In this document: in pieces, positions 1 through 7,578 of the stretch
How the letters are laid out: each line of letters begins with the position of its first letter
How positions within the stretch are numbered: position 1 is the stretch's first letter
Assembly (NCBI GenBank): GCA_044370935.1
Contig: JBILUQ010000044.1
Span: forward strand, 1-19,268
From: Chth-196 sp044370935
Lineage (GTDB): Bacteria > Verrucomicrobiota > Verrucomicrobiia > Chthoniobacterales > Chthoniobacteraceae
Direction of reading: 5' to 3'
DNA length: 19,268 bases
Program-made: the position numbers and the translations under genes
The notes under the pieces: model-generated
Told to the model about the DNA's origin: nothing
Seen by the model: the letters and a program-made list of their open reading frames with translations, nothing else
The model's database searches: none

Positions 1-1503
1 GGCAGCATTACCTCTCTCCATTTCGAGGGAATAGGTTTTCGCAAAGACAGCGCCCTCCGGCAGCTGCCACTGGCCGCCAAACACGACGCCCTTGGAGAAT
101 TGAGCGATTTTCACCCCTGATTTATCGGGGAACCCCACCCAACGCTCGGCGTGCGCATGGTCCGCCCATCGGGGCGCGTTGATTTCGTACTGCACCACGC
201 CCGTGGCAGGCTGCTGCTGGGCGGTTTGCTTGAACAGGCCCGTTTCACTGAGCCTCCGGGGAAACTCGTCCGGCTGCCCCAACCGTGGATTTTTCTGCAG
301 CCGCCACAACCCGCCGCCGCTGTGGTCGAGCACAATGAGCTCACCCTCCTGTGCGAAGCCGAATGCGGCGGGCATCAGCGACGTGCGGCAGAGCACGCGG
401 TGCTCCTTGACCGAGTCATCCTCGTACCGCATTCCCCAAAGGGTGCCCATTTGCCAGTCACCGTATATGTACATTCCTGAGAGCTCGGAGAGTCTTTTGC
501 CATGGTAAAATTCACCGCCCGTCACGCTCGCGGCCTCCTCGTGCGAATGCGTCATTAGCGGCTTTAGAATCGGCGTCGACCCAAGAATCCGATCCGGACG
601 CACATCCTGTTTTCCCGCCTCGGTGATACTCCATCCGTAATTTCCGCCCTTCTCGACGCGGATAATGCTCTCCCACAATTCCCAGCCAACATCGCCCACA
701 AACAGGTCGCCCGTCTTTTCATCGAACGACAAACGCCACGGATTGCGCAGGCCGTAGGCCCAAACCTCGCCTCGCGCCTTTGGCACGCTGACAAACGGGT
801 TGTCCTTCGGAACGCCGTAGGGATGCCCGCCTTCGCTCCGATCCACGTCGATGCGGAGTATGCTCGAAATCACGTCGCTAATATCCTGGCCGGTCACGAA
901 CGAATCCGGTGGATCAGGATTATCGGCATCACCAGCGGTGATGTAGAGCATCCCATCCGGGCCGAAACGCATGTTGCCTCCTTCGTGTCCGCCCGAAAGC
1001 CACTCGAACACCACGGTGCCAGACGCCAAGTCCAGCTTGGGCACCGCCTCGTCTGTCATACGAAACCGAAGAATGCGCGCGCCGTTCTCCACGTTGCGCT
1101 CACCGCGGCCGTCCAGGCTCACGCGCACGAAGATCAGACGGTTTTGCAAAAAGCGCGGATGAAAAGCGACCGCGTAAGTGCGGCTGATTCTCGAATCAAA
1201 CGCGCGCATGTCGCCCATCAGTTCGACCTGGCTTACATCCGCCGTTGGTACAAACGACGAGATGCGACCGCCCTCCTCCACCACGATCAGCCGTGCGGAA
1301 CCTGGAATTGGGGACAAATCCAGAGGTCGCACGAGCGTTAGATCCGGAAACGCCCGCTCCACAATGTACGGCAGAGGTGGCTCAGGCGAACCATGCACGC
1401 GTGACGTCGTCCAAGCCTCACGCTGCTGCGCCAAGGTGTCATTGGGAAACGTCACGGCACAAATTGCGGATGCAATGAGAGCCGTAAATCGGTGGGTCTT
1501 CAT
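1..1503 (-). CDS. Exported PQQ-type glucose/sorbosone dehydrogenase fused to an SO2930-like cytochrome region (C-terminus cut by window edge)
   Basis: The frame is open for 501 codons from the start to base 1, so the 3' end is missing. Residues 1-25 form a Sec-type signal peptide (MKTHRF n-region, then a hydrophobic stretch ending TLA). Residues ~45-405 are a six-bladed glucose/sorbosone dehydrogenase propeller. H173 sits in GGHEGGNMRFGPDG and is followed by ITAGDA, and R253 lies in GLRNPW; in soluble PQQ glucose dehydrogenases the matching residues contact PQQ and substrate. From ~414 the sequence changes to RRLSETGLF, then YEINAPRWAD and GFPD, then LPEGAVFAKTYSLE. This resembles the start of SO2930-family diheme c-type cytochrome proteins (TIGR03806), so haem CxxCH motifs are expected beyond the window. 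The likely role is oxidation of a sugar or polyol in the periplasm with electrons passed to a c-type haem (inference). An in-frame ATG nine bases upstream (1512) is an equal alternative start; neither has a Shine-Dalgarno. It follows the Gfo/Idh/MocA gene by 81 bases. Confidence 0.85.
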   Translation of the reverse strand, partial: MKTHRFTALIASAICAVTFPNDTLAQQREAWTTSRVHGSPEPPLPYIVERAFPDLTLVRPLDLSPIPGSARLIVVEEGGRISSFVPTADVSQVELMGDMRAFDSRISRTYAVAFHPRFLQNRLIFVRVSLDGRGERNVENGARILRFRMTDEAVPKLDLASGTVVFEWLSGGHEGGNMRFGPDGMLYITAGDADNPDPPDSFVTGQDISDVISSILRIDVDRSEGGHPYGVPKDNPFVSVPKARGEVWAYGLRNPWRLSFDEKTGDLFVGDVGWELWESIIRVEKGGNYGWSITEAGKQDVRPDRILGSTPILKPLMTHSHEEAASVTGGEFYHGKRLSELSGMYIYGDWQMGTLWGMRYEDDSVKEHRVLCRTSLMPAAFGFAQEGELIVLDHSGGGLWRLQKNPRLGQPDEFPRRLSETGLFKQTAQQQPATGVVQYEINAPRWADHAHAERWVGFPDKSGVKIAQFSKGVVFGGQWQLPEGAVFAKTYSLEMERGNAA

Positions 1504-1584
1504 TGGTGGCATGAGGGTGTTTCAGGTTCTCGCTGTCCTTTCGCGGCTGGTCTTTTGTTTCTCGGCCGCCGCACAGCAGCTCCG

Positions 1585-2634
1585 CTAATGGCGGGAGGCC
1601 GCGGTGGCGCGGGCTTTGTCGATGATCTGCCGCAGGGAAACTTCCGCACCCCCGAGCCGCTTGCTCTCATCGGCAGCCTCCATGAATGCATACAGCTCGA
1701 TGGTTTCCTCAATGCTGACGGGTGCTTTTCGCGAACGGAACATCTCGATGATCGCATACAACAAAACGTCGTACCCTTCGTAAGCACCAACTGCCGCATC
1801 GCCCATCTCCCCGTGCGCGACTCCACCATAACCCTTCCGGTCTTTGCCGTTTTCCTGCCTGAAAATTCCGCTGACTCCGCCGGACCATTGCCCCTCGACT
1901 ACAACCCTTCCGTCGACATCTTCGGTCCGCTTGACCCTTTCACAGCCAGTTCCTAAAACCGTAAAAAGACTCTCGCATCCGTGAACACCGTACCAAAATA
2001 AATCCGGATGGGTGGGCTCGAGATTCACGGGGCTGAAGGTTTCAGCAGCGCGCACTTTTCCTATCGAACCGCCCCGCACCTGCTGCGTTGCTGATCCGAA
2101 GCGCAGCGAAGAAGAGCAGAACAAGGGTACGTTCGCGCTTTTTGCGGCCTCCAGAATGCGGATGCAGTCTACCAGAGACGCGGCGATCGGTTTGTCGATA
2201 AACACCGGTTTACCTGCTTTTAAAACAGGCTGAAGCTGGTCCCAGTGGACGCGGCCGTCATTGGATTCCAGCAGCACTGCGTCGACTTTTTGCACAAGCG
2301 CCTCTACCGAGTCCACAATCTCCACCCCCAAGTTGCGGACTTTCTCCGTGTACTCGGGCACACGCTTGACGCTGCTCTCAATGTCCACACTTCCCTGCGG
2401 ATACGCAGCAACCACGCGTACGCCCGCGACTTTCGGCGCGTCCTCGGCTTTTTTTGGGCCCTTATTGAGGGTCTGCGTAAACGCAAGAACGTGGGACGTA
2501 TCCAATCCAATGATGCCCACTTTGATTTGCGGAGGTACGCTGTCGGGCTGCGCCGCTGACAGCCCCAAGGAAGCCAGCCAGGAAAATCCGAATGCGAAAA
2601 GAATAGTGGTTTTGATTGGGGCAAGGGGGTGCAT
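1585..2634 (-). CDS. Exported Gfo/Idh/MocA-family oxidoreductase-like protein
   Basis: 349 residues. I chose the ATG at 2634 because it begins a normal Sec signal peptide (MHPLAPIK, then a hydrophobic run to about residue 28, LGLSAAQ). The frame stays open upstream to 2763, but that extension would put 43 polar residues before the signal. Residues 37-150 form the Rossmann-like domain. The dinucleotide loop reads VGIIGLDTSH rather than GxGxxG, and strand 4 plus the conserved lysine appear as DAVLLES and GKPVFIDKPI (K148). The C-terminal alpha/beta half follows, with a conserved-looking HGCESLF (H218). Family members oxidise or reduce sugars and inositols with NAD(P). The altered loop, and a Sec-type rather than twin-arginine signal, raise the question of how the cofactor is acquired. 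It lies directly upstream of the exported PQQ-type dehydrogenase, so co-transcription and a shared carbohydrate pathway are likely. The substrate cannot be read from the sequence. Confidence 0.85.
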   Translation of the reverse strand: MHPLAPIKTTILFAFGFSWLASLGLSAAQPDSVPPQIKVGIIGLDTSHVLAFTQTLNKGPKKAEDAPKVAGVRVVAAYPQGSVDIESSVKRVPEYTEKVRNLGVEIVDSVEALVQKVDAVLLESNDGRVHWDQLQPVLKAGKPVFIDKPIAASLVDCIRILEAAKSANVPLFCSSSLRFGSATQQVRGGSIGKVRAAETFSPVNLEPTHPDLFWYGVHGCESLFTVLGTGCERVKRTEDVDGRVVVEGQWSGGVSGIFRQENGKDRKGYGGVAHGEMGDAAVGAYEGYDVLLYAIIEMFRSRKAPVSIEETIELYAFMEAADESKRLGGAEVSLRQIIDKARATAASRH

Positions 2635-2849
2635 GCGCGGGATTATGTGCCAACCCTTTGGCGACTCACAAGCAGCCATTTGCAAACCCGCTTCCGCGCG
2701 CGAGGGCCCCACTGTTTGACTCATGCTGGAGGGATGGTTTGAACCGCTCACAAACCCGGACACACACAGAAAGCAGAACGTGGAGGTGTGATATTCCCGT
2801 CTCTGTTGAAGATCATTTCTCGCATACCGAAAACAAGCCCGTCATAGTC

Positions 2850-2854
2850 GGAGG
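2850..2854 (+). promoter_or_regulatory. Ribosome binding site for the GT2 glycosyltransferase
   Basis: A perfect GGAGG lies four bases before the ATG at 2859. It decides the start of the glycosyltransferase gene, whose frame is open much further upstream (to 2616). It is one of very few clear Shine-Dalgarno sequences in the window. Confidence 0.7.
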
Positions 2855-2858
2855 CTGC

Positions 2859-3554
2859 ATGCTTTCCGTCGTCATTCCGCTCTATAACGAAGAAGACAAT
2901 ATCGCGCCCCTGTGTGAAGAAGTTCGCGCGGCCCTTGAGGGCCAGCCCTTCGAGCTCGTACTGGTGGACGATAAGTCATCGGATAGCACGCTTGCAAGAA
3001 TCCCGAGGCTTCCGGGGATCAGGGTGATTGAGCTGGCAAAAAATACGGGCCAGAGCGCCGCGATGTACGCCGGCATCCAGGCCGCCAGAGGATCCGTGAT
3101 TGCACTGATGGACGGAGACCGTCAAAACGACCCGGCTGATGTTCCGAAAATGCTTCGTGAACTCGAACGCGGATTTGATCTGGTGTGCGGGTACCGCGCG
3201 AATCGGCAGGATTCACTTTCAAAAAAACTCACTTCGCGCTTCGCAAACGCCATTCGTTCGCGTTTCACCAAAGACGGTGTGCGTGACACCGGATGCACCC
3301 TCAAGGTGATGCGTACGGAGTGCCGGGAGGCGCTTCTGCCGTTCTATGGCATGCACCGATTCATTCCTGCGCTGATCAAAGGCATGGGCTATCGCATCAC
3401 CGAGATGGCCGTTAACCACCGGCCCCGCGTCGCGGGTGTGAGCAAATACGGCTTTGGCAACAGAGCCCTCAAGGCGACATGCGACATGTTCGCTGTGCGT
3501 TGGCTGCTCACGCGCCAGATCCAGGTGCGGATCGCACGGGAGACCGAGTCCTGA
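2859..3554 (+). CDS. Family 2 glycosyltransferase (polyprenol-phosphate mannosyltransferase-like)
   Basis: 231 residues. The start is fixed by the GGAGG and because the GT-A fold begins at once: MLSVVIPLYNEEDNI. LVDDKSSDST (35-44) is the nucleotide-binding strand, and LMDGDRQNDP (83-92) carries the metal-binding D-x-D (D85, D87). Further family-typical segments are VCGYRANRQD and VRDTGCTLKVMR (141-152), then FIPALIKGMGY and a VNHRPRVAGVSKYGF segment typical of DPM1/ArnC-like enzymes. The protein ends soon after FAVRWLL and lacks the C-terminal pair of membrane helices of ArnC or GtrB types, so it is a soluble or peripheral form. It probably transfers a sugar from a nucleotide sugar to a lipid carrier or glycan (family knowledge; donor and acceptor unknown). 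It is divergent from the Gfo/Idh/MocA gene across 224 bases, and the response regulator follows after 151 bases. Confidence 0.88.
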   Translation: MLSVVIPLYNEEDNIAPLCEEVRAALEGQPFELVLVDDKSSDSTLARIPRLPGIRVIELAKNTGQSAAMYAGIQAARGSVIALMDGDRQNDPADVPKMLRELERGFDLVCGYRANRQDSLSKKLTSRFANAIRSRFTKDGVRDTGCTLKVMRTECREALLPFYGMHRFIPALIKGMGYRITEMAVNHRPRVAGVSKYGFGNRALKATCDMFAVRWLLTRQIQVRIARETES

Positions 3555-3705
3555 AATCTGCGGGACGGATTTTGTGGTGGCGCCTCGACGCCGGCTCTTG
3601 GATCGGCATGGAGGTGCGGCCTTCGGGGCACAGGAATGATTGGGTTGCTTCGGCTTCAAGGCCGCAGAGCGTTTTCCTGCGATTTAGAGGGTAGACATTT
3701 CTCAC

Positions 3706-4536
3706 ATGGGGCGAGTTTTTCGAACAGGGAAGAGTGAGTTTACGTCCAGACAGGCGCCAAGCAGCGTGATCATTGTAGAGGATCATCCGATGATGCGGAT
3801 CGGCCTTCGCAATCTGCTGGAAAAATCGCAACAATTTACAGTGTGCGCTGAATGCGCTAATGCCCGCACGGCGTTGGCGCGCTTGCGTGGGGATCATCCG
3901 AGCATTGCGATTTTAGACATCACGCTGCCGGGCGGGCTCGATGGGATTGAGCTTATCAAATGCATGGTTTCTGAGAGTCCTGCGCTGCGGATTTTGGTGT
4001 TCAGCGTGCACGACGAGGCCTTGTACGCGCTGCGTTCGATTGCCGCAGGCGCAAAGGGCTACCTGATGAAGGGCGCGGAGCCAAAGACGATTTTGCAGGC
4101 GCTTCAGACCATCCGCGATGGAGGCGTCGCAGTGAGTGCGGGAATCTCGCAGCGCCTCGTGCAGCGGGCCGTGGGGCATACCGCTTCCGCGTGCGCTCAG
4201 GCCACGGACCAACTCTCGGACCGCGAGCTCGAGGTGCTTAGCTGGATAGGCAAGGGAAGTTCCACGCAGCAAATAGCGACACTTCTCGGCATATCCACCA
4301 AGACAGTCGAGACACACCGGGCGCATTTGAAACAAAAACTGGCGCTCAAAAGCGCCTTTGAACTGTTCCGGTACGCTGTGGCCTGGCGGTTTTCGGAGGG
4401 GCATCACCACGACAGCCTGGAAATGCACCCGCATCCTCAGGCGGTCAAACTCGGGGGCCAGCCGGAACAACGCTTTGATCAAACGCAGCCCCCGGAGCGG
4501 ATTAACGAAAACTTCGCGAAGGCAGACCCGGTATAA
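3706..4536 (+). CDS. NarL/LuxR-family response regulator with a C-terminal extension
   Basis: 276 residues. The receiver domain spans 20-138, with acidic residues E25 and D26, phosphoacceptor D71 (AILDITLP), switch S100 (ILVFSVHDE) and K122 (GYLMKG). The LuxR helix-turn-helix spans ~168-228 (LSDRELEVLSWIGKG, then STKTVETHRAHLKQKL). Phosphorylation should control DNA binding at target promoters. After the helix-turn-helix there is an unusual tail of about 45 residues rich in H, P, Q and E, with no recognisable domain. The last 35 bases overlap the 3' end of the convergent lipoprotein gene. No histidine kinase is encoded nearby, so it is an orphan regulator here. The ATG at 3706 is the first available start and keeps the acidic pocket intact; it has only a distant GAGGG (about 15 bases upstream), so initiation is uncertain. 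Regulatory targets cannot be inferred. Confidence 0.9.
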   Translation: MGRVFRTGKSEFTSRQAPSSVIIVEDHPMMRIGLRNLLEKSQQFTVCAECANARTALARLRGDHPSIAILDITLPGGLDGIELIKCMVSESPALRILVFSVHDEALYALRSIAAGAKGYLMKGAEPKTILQALQTIRDGGVAVSAGISQRLVQRAVGHTASACAQATDQLSDRELEVLSWIGKGSSTQQIATLLGISTKTVETHRAHLKQKLALKSAFELFRYAVAWRFSEGHHHDSLEMHPHPQAVKLGGQPEQRFDQTQPPERINENFAKADPV

Positions 4537-5167
4537 TGCCTTCGCCCGACTGGGCGTCCTCCGGTCCAAAGCGTGGCTCCGCTGAGCCGGGTGCCCGGAA
4601 AGGGTCGGGCGCGGCGGACGCTTTGCCGGACTGGCCCGGGCGGGATTTTGAAGGCCCGGGTTTCTGCGGCTCGTCACCGGAGGAAGCAGGCATGTGCGCC
4701 TGCTCGGAATTCCGCGACGCAGCGGCTGGCGGACGGGGTTTTGGCGCCACATCAGCCGCCACGGCATCGCCAACCTTGGGCTCGCCCGACACGATGTCTG
4801 CAATCAAAAAGGGACGCTTTTGGAACGCACTCACGACAAGTTCCGCAGAGGGATTGGCATCCGTGTAAGCGAGCAGCTTGGTGCCCGCCTCGGGCGCCGG
4901 CGCAGTCCCGATGTCGATCAGTACGAATTCCAACTTCTCTTTCACGATCAGAATTTTTCCAAGCCGCGGGCGCCAAACACCGGGGGCCTGCGTTTTTTGC
5001 GATGCCAACGACTCGCCCGCTTTGGCTGCGGCCGCAGCGTTCGCATCAGATTTTGGGGCTTTACCGCCGGCAGCCTTTTTCTTTGCGGCATCCTTGGCAC
5101 AACCCGCCGCGACCAGGATCAACAGCGCGAGCGATGCGCGCCCGATGGAGCGGCGACAATGCCGCAT
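4502..5167 (-). CDS. Small lipoprotein with a FlgT-like beta-barrel segment and low-complexity linkers
   Basis: 221 residues from the chosen start. MRHCRRSIGR followed by a hydrophobic run and the lipobox LVAAGC gives a lipoprotein signal with lipidated C23. The frame also has ATGs at 5200 and 5221. I prefer 5167 because it gives a normal-length n-region, but none of the three has a Shine-Dalgarno. Residues 24-66 are a lysine- and alanine-rich linker. Residues ~69-137 look like a compact beta domain (GKILIVKEKLEFVLIDIG, then GTKLLAYTD, then FLIADIVSGEPKVGDAV), a pattern similar to the C-terminal domain of the flagellar protein FlgT; this is a weak, memory-based similarity. The last ~80 residues are disordered, rich in P, S, A and K. 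Its 3' end overlaps the response-regulator gene by 35 bases, tail to tail. It probably follows the hydrolase gene in one transcript. Function unknown. Confidence 0.7.
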   Translation of the reverse strand: MRHCRRSIGRASLALLILVAAGCAKDAAKKKAAGGKAPKSDANAAAAAKAGESLASQKTQAPGVWRPRLGKILIVKEKLEFVLIDIGTAPAPEAGTKLLAYTDANPSAELVVSAFQKRPFLIADIVSGEPKVGDAVAADVAPKPRPPAAASRNSEQAHMPASSGDEPQKPGPSKSRPGQSGKASAAPDPFRAPGSAEPRFGPEDAQSGEGIIPGLPSRSFR

Positions 5168-5336
5168 GGACTCAAGGACCCTGCTTCGACGACCCCGCAT
5201 GTTTTTGATTTTTGGCGTCATGTTTGAGGTTGATCACCGCCCTGATGCAGGTTGCGTCCTCTTCTCGACCAATACACGGCATTCTGCAACACGTGTTTGC
5301 TGTGGGCCGTTGGATTTCATGGACCGCAACCCCGCC

Positions 5337-6044
5337 TTAAAAGCGAAGGGTGTCGCCGGGGCTAGGCAGGTGGAGGGTTTTGCCAGCCTTGGCGAACAGG
5401 CTCTTGGCAGCGCGATGGTTGATTTTAAGGGGTGGCCATGTGTCGAAATGCACCCCCACAATCTCGTCGCACTCCAGCAGTTTGGCCGCCTCCAGAGCGT
5501 CCTCCGGGCCCATCGTGAAACTGTCTCCAATGCTTAAAACCGCGAACCGCAGCGCCCCCTTGCGGGGTATGAGCTGCATGTCCATGGTCAGGGCAGTATC
5601 CCCGGAGTAATAAAAAGCGCCTGCCTTGGCCGAACGGACCACAAAGCCACCCGGATTGCCGCCGTAAGAACCGTCCGGGAGCGAACTTGAATGCACGGCG
5701 TTGACCATTTGCGCCGTTCCAATGTCGAGCCGGACGGTGCCGCCTTGGTTCAGGGGTTGGATCTGGCCGGCATCCACCCCCTGAGTCTTGAGCCATTCGC
5801 CGACTTCGAATGCCGCGAGCACCTTGGCCTTGGTCCGCTTTGCGATCAACGCGGCGTCCTCTATGTGATCAAAATGCCCGTGTGTGACCAGTATGACGTC
5901 CGCCTTAAGCTTTGAGGCTGTCGTGCTGGCCCGGGGATTACTCGTCAGGAACGGATCAAACAACAAACGCTTCCTCGCCGAAGCGCCGCCTGCTCCGGAC
6001 ATGGTGACCGAAAAACATGAGTGACCGTAATAGTGAAAGTCCAT
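5337..6044 (-). CDS. UPF0173-type metallo-beta-lactamase-fold metal-dependent hydrolase
   Basis: 235 residues, close to the usual length of this family (about 225-230). The ATG at 6044 begins MDFHYYGHSCFSV, the typical first strand of the family. The frame extends upstream to 6128, but that part is not family-like. Metal ligands are visible in order: THGHFDHIED (H55, H57, D59, H60), VHSSS (H118), YYSGDTALT (D149) and GVHFDTW (H199). Members are cytoplasmic di-metal hydrolases of the RNase Z/lactonase superfamily. Their substrates are mostly unknown, so the reaction cannot be named. There is no signal peptide. It is the first gene of a minus-strand pair, with the lipoprotein downstream, and is divergent from the GT9 gene across a 394-base gap. 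Confidence 0.9.
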   Translation of the reverse strand: MDFHYYGHSCFSVTMSGAGGASARKRLLFDPFLTSNPRASTTASKLKADVILVTHGHFDHIEDAALIAKRTKAKVLAAFEVGEWLKTQGVDAGQIQPLNQGGTVRLDIGTAQMVNAVHSSSLPDGSYGGNPGGFVVRSAKAGAFYYSGDTALTMDMQLIPRKGALRFAVLSIGDSFTMGPEDALEAAKLLECDEIVGVHFDTWPPLKINHRAAKSLFAKAGKTLHLPSPGDTLRF

Positions 6045-6385
6045 GGCCGTCTCGGATGCTACGGATGCCGCATCAAGGCAAGAGCGAAAACTGTTTCTCC
6101 CAGATTCGTCCCGAGCCGGTTTGTCCACCTCCCTCCCGCCAATGAGGGCTGCAATCCGTCGGGAGACCCAGCCCGGGCATACCTGGTCCGCTGCAAGCGT
6201 CTATGTATAAGGCTTTTTGTGCCGGCCATGCGAACCAGTCAATCGCGCGCCCGGATTCTCATGTTCCGCCTGGCGTAGCTGGGTGCCTCCGGCGTCCGGC
6301 AGCGACGTTCGGGGTGCCGCAAACCACCCACCCCTTATTTTTATCAAACTTGCTCAGGAACACTCTCGCAACGAACGCCGTTTTT
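6045..6385. other. Divergent intergenic region without a recognised gene
   Basis: This separates the minus-strand hydrolase from the plus-strand GT9 gene. Open frames here are short, with no recognisable motif, and I do not treat them as genes. It should hold promoters for both directions, but I see no convincing -35/-10 pair. A TATAAG at about 6205-6210 and an AT-rich stretch near 6335-6350 are the only candidates. The strong hairpin next to the GT9 start is listed separately. Confidence 0.5.
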
Positions 6386-6439
6386 AGAGAGGGTGCATCT
6401 CCCCTTGCGGCGCCGCCACGCCAAGGGTCCACCCTCTCT
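6386..6439 (+). promoter_or_regulatory. Nested leader hairpin covering the TTG start of the GT9 gene
   Basis: A perfect 10-bp inverted repeat, AGAGAGGGTG (6386-6395) and CACCCTCTCT (6430-6439), encloses a second 6-bp stem, CCCTTG (6402-6407) and CAAGGG (6422-6427). The inner loop is G+C rich. The last base of the right arm is the first base of the TTG start codon at 6439, so the folded RNA would hide the initiation region. A run of six T starts seven bases after the arm, so an attenuator is also possible. The structure is directly visible; a regulatory role is inference. Confidence 0.5.
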
Positions 6440-7575
6440 TGAAGCGTTTTTTATCCAGTTTAATCACGCCCGATCCCCTCGGAAGTTCGCCTCAGATCCT
6501 TGTGCTCCAGCTCAAGCGTATCGGCGAATTGATTTTAACTGCACCGGCGCTCCAGAAACTGCGAGAAACGTGGCCGCAGGCACGAATCACACTGGTCACC
6601 AGCACCGCATGCGAGGCTTTGGTGCCGGCATTGCCAAGAGTGGATGAGGTGCTGGTTTTTCGCGATTCACTCCGGCAGAACAAAGTCCTTTTCCAACGTC
6701 TGCTTACCGGAACGTTTGACGTTTGTCTGGATTTTACGGGCACGGACCGTTCAGCGCTCTTCGCGATGGCCTCGCGTGCGAGGCGGCGGGTTGCATTCGC
6801 CTCGGCGCACAAGGGCTGGGTGCGCGGGTTGATTTACCAATACTTCGTGAATGTCTCCTCCTCGGCCACGCATGTTGCAGACTGTTATGTTGAGTTGCTT
6901 AGGGCAATCGGCCTGCAATCAAGCCCCGGCGAGATGGAGCCGGTGCTACGCGTGCCGCCAATAGCCATCCAGCGCGCTCGGATTCTTTTGCGAGAATGCG
7001 GCATTGCGGATTCTTTTGCGGTGATCCACCCCGGCGCTCGCGAGGAGGCCCAGTACTGGCCGGCGGAACGATGGGCGGAATTCATTCTTCATCTCCAGAT
7101 CAGCCATCAAATGCCGTGCGTGCTCGTGGGTGGGGCAGGCAGTTTCGAACAAAACCATCTGCGCGACATCCGCACCGCCCTTGCGGTGCTCGGTGCGGGC
7201 CCGCTTCCCCAGCCGCTGGTCACCCTCGCAGGACAGCTCGACCTGACGCTGCTTACCGCGCTCGTAGCCCGCGCTCGGCTGGTTGCAAGTTGCGACAATC
7301 TCTTGGTGCAAATGGGCGCGGCTCTCGCCCGTCCACAGATTGGCCTTTTCGGTCCCACCAATCCCTTTGCAATGCGACCGCGCCATGGGGCCGCCCGGAT
7401 CATTTCAGCGTCACAGGCCTCGCGGCCGCTCATAGCATTTTCTCCTTCCGAACCGCGTGCCTCCATGACGGACATCTCTACCCACGTCGTCAGCGCGACC
7501 GCCGATGCGCTACTGGCCGACGGCACAACCGCGCTGCCCATTTACTCGGCACGGCAGCCTAACTCCGAGGACTGA
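6439..7575 (+). CDS. Family 9 glycosyltransferase (heptosyltransferase-like), TTG start
   Basis: 378 residues. The first strand is ILVLQLKRIGELILTAPAL (20-38), the GT9 counterpart of the heptosyltransferase start. An in-frame stop lies at 6385, and the only conventional start before that strand is the TTG at 6439, so this start is well supported despite the rare codon. The C-terminal domain begins at IHPGAREEAQYWPAERW (196-212), the nucleotide-sugar binding region. It ends with LAGQLDLTLLTALVARA and IGLFGPTNPF (GPTNP, 305-309). Family members add ADP-heptose to the lipopolysaccharide inner core at the cytoplasmic face of the inner membrane. Odd: the usual D-x-G-P-x-H before the last helix reads CDNLLVQ (285-291); the Asp is kept (D286) but the His is Gln. 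Donor or activity may therefore differ. It heads a plus-strand group with the 7579 gene 3 bases downstream. Confidence 0.85.
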   Translation: MKRFLSSLITPDPLGSSPQILVLQLKRIGELILTAPALQKLRETWPQARITLVTSTACEALVPALPRVDEVLVFRDSLRQNKVLFQRLLTGTFDVCLDFTGTDRSALFAMASRARRRVAFASAHKGWVRGLIYQYFVNVSSSATHVADCYVELLRAIGLQSSPGEMEPVLRVPPIAIQRARILLRECGIADSFAVIHPGAREEAQYWPAERWAEFILHLQISHQMPCVLVGGAGSFEQNHLRDIRTALAVLGAGPLPQPLVTLAGQLDLTLLTALVARARLVASCDNLLVQMGAALARPQIGLFGPTNPFAMRPRHGAARIISASQASRPLIAFSPSEPRASMTDISTHVVSATADALLADGTTALPIYSARQPNSED

Positions 7576-7578
7576 CGC

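Noticed and set aside
3913..4803. Long minus-strand open frame (296 codons) opposite the response regulator
   Set aside because: The product is arginine- and proline-rich with no domain. It lies antisense to a gene with all receiver and LuxR motifs intact, so it is a high-GC shadow.
4573..5208. Plus-strand open frames of about 180-220 codons opposite the lipoprotein gene
   Set aside because: The compositions are skewed to R, P and A. The minus strand has a clear lipobox and an ordered domain.
6021..6442. Short plus-strand open frames before the GT9 gene
   Set aside because: No recognisable motif, partly antisense to the hydrolase gene, and no ribosome binding site.
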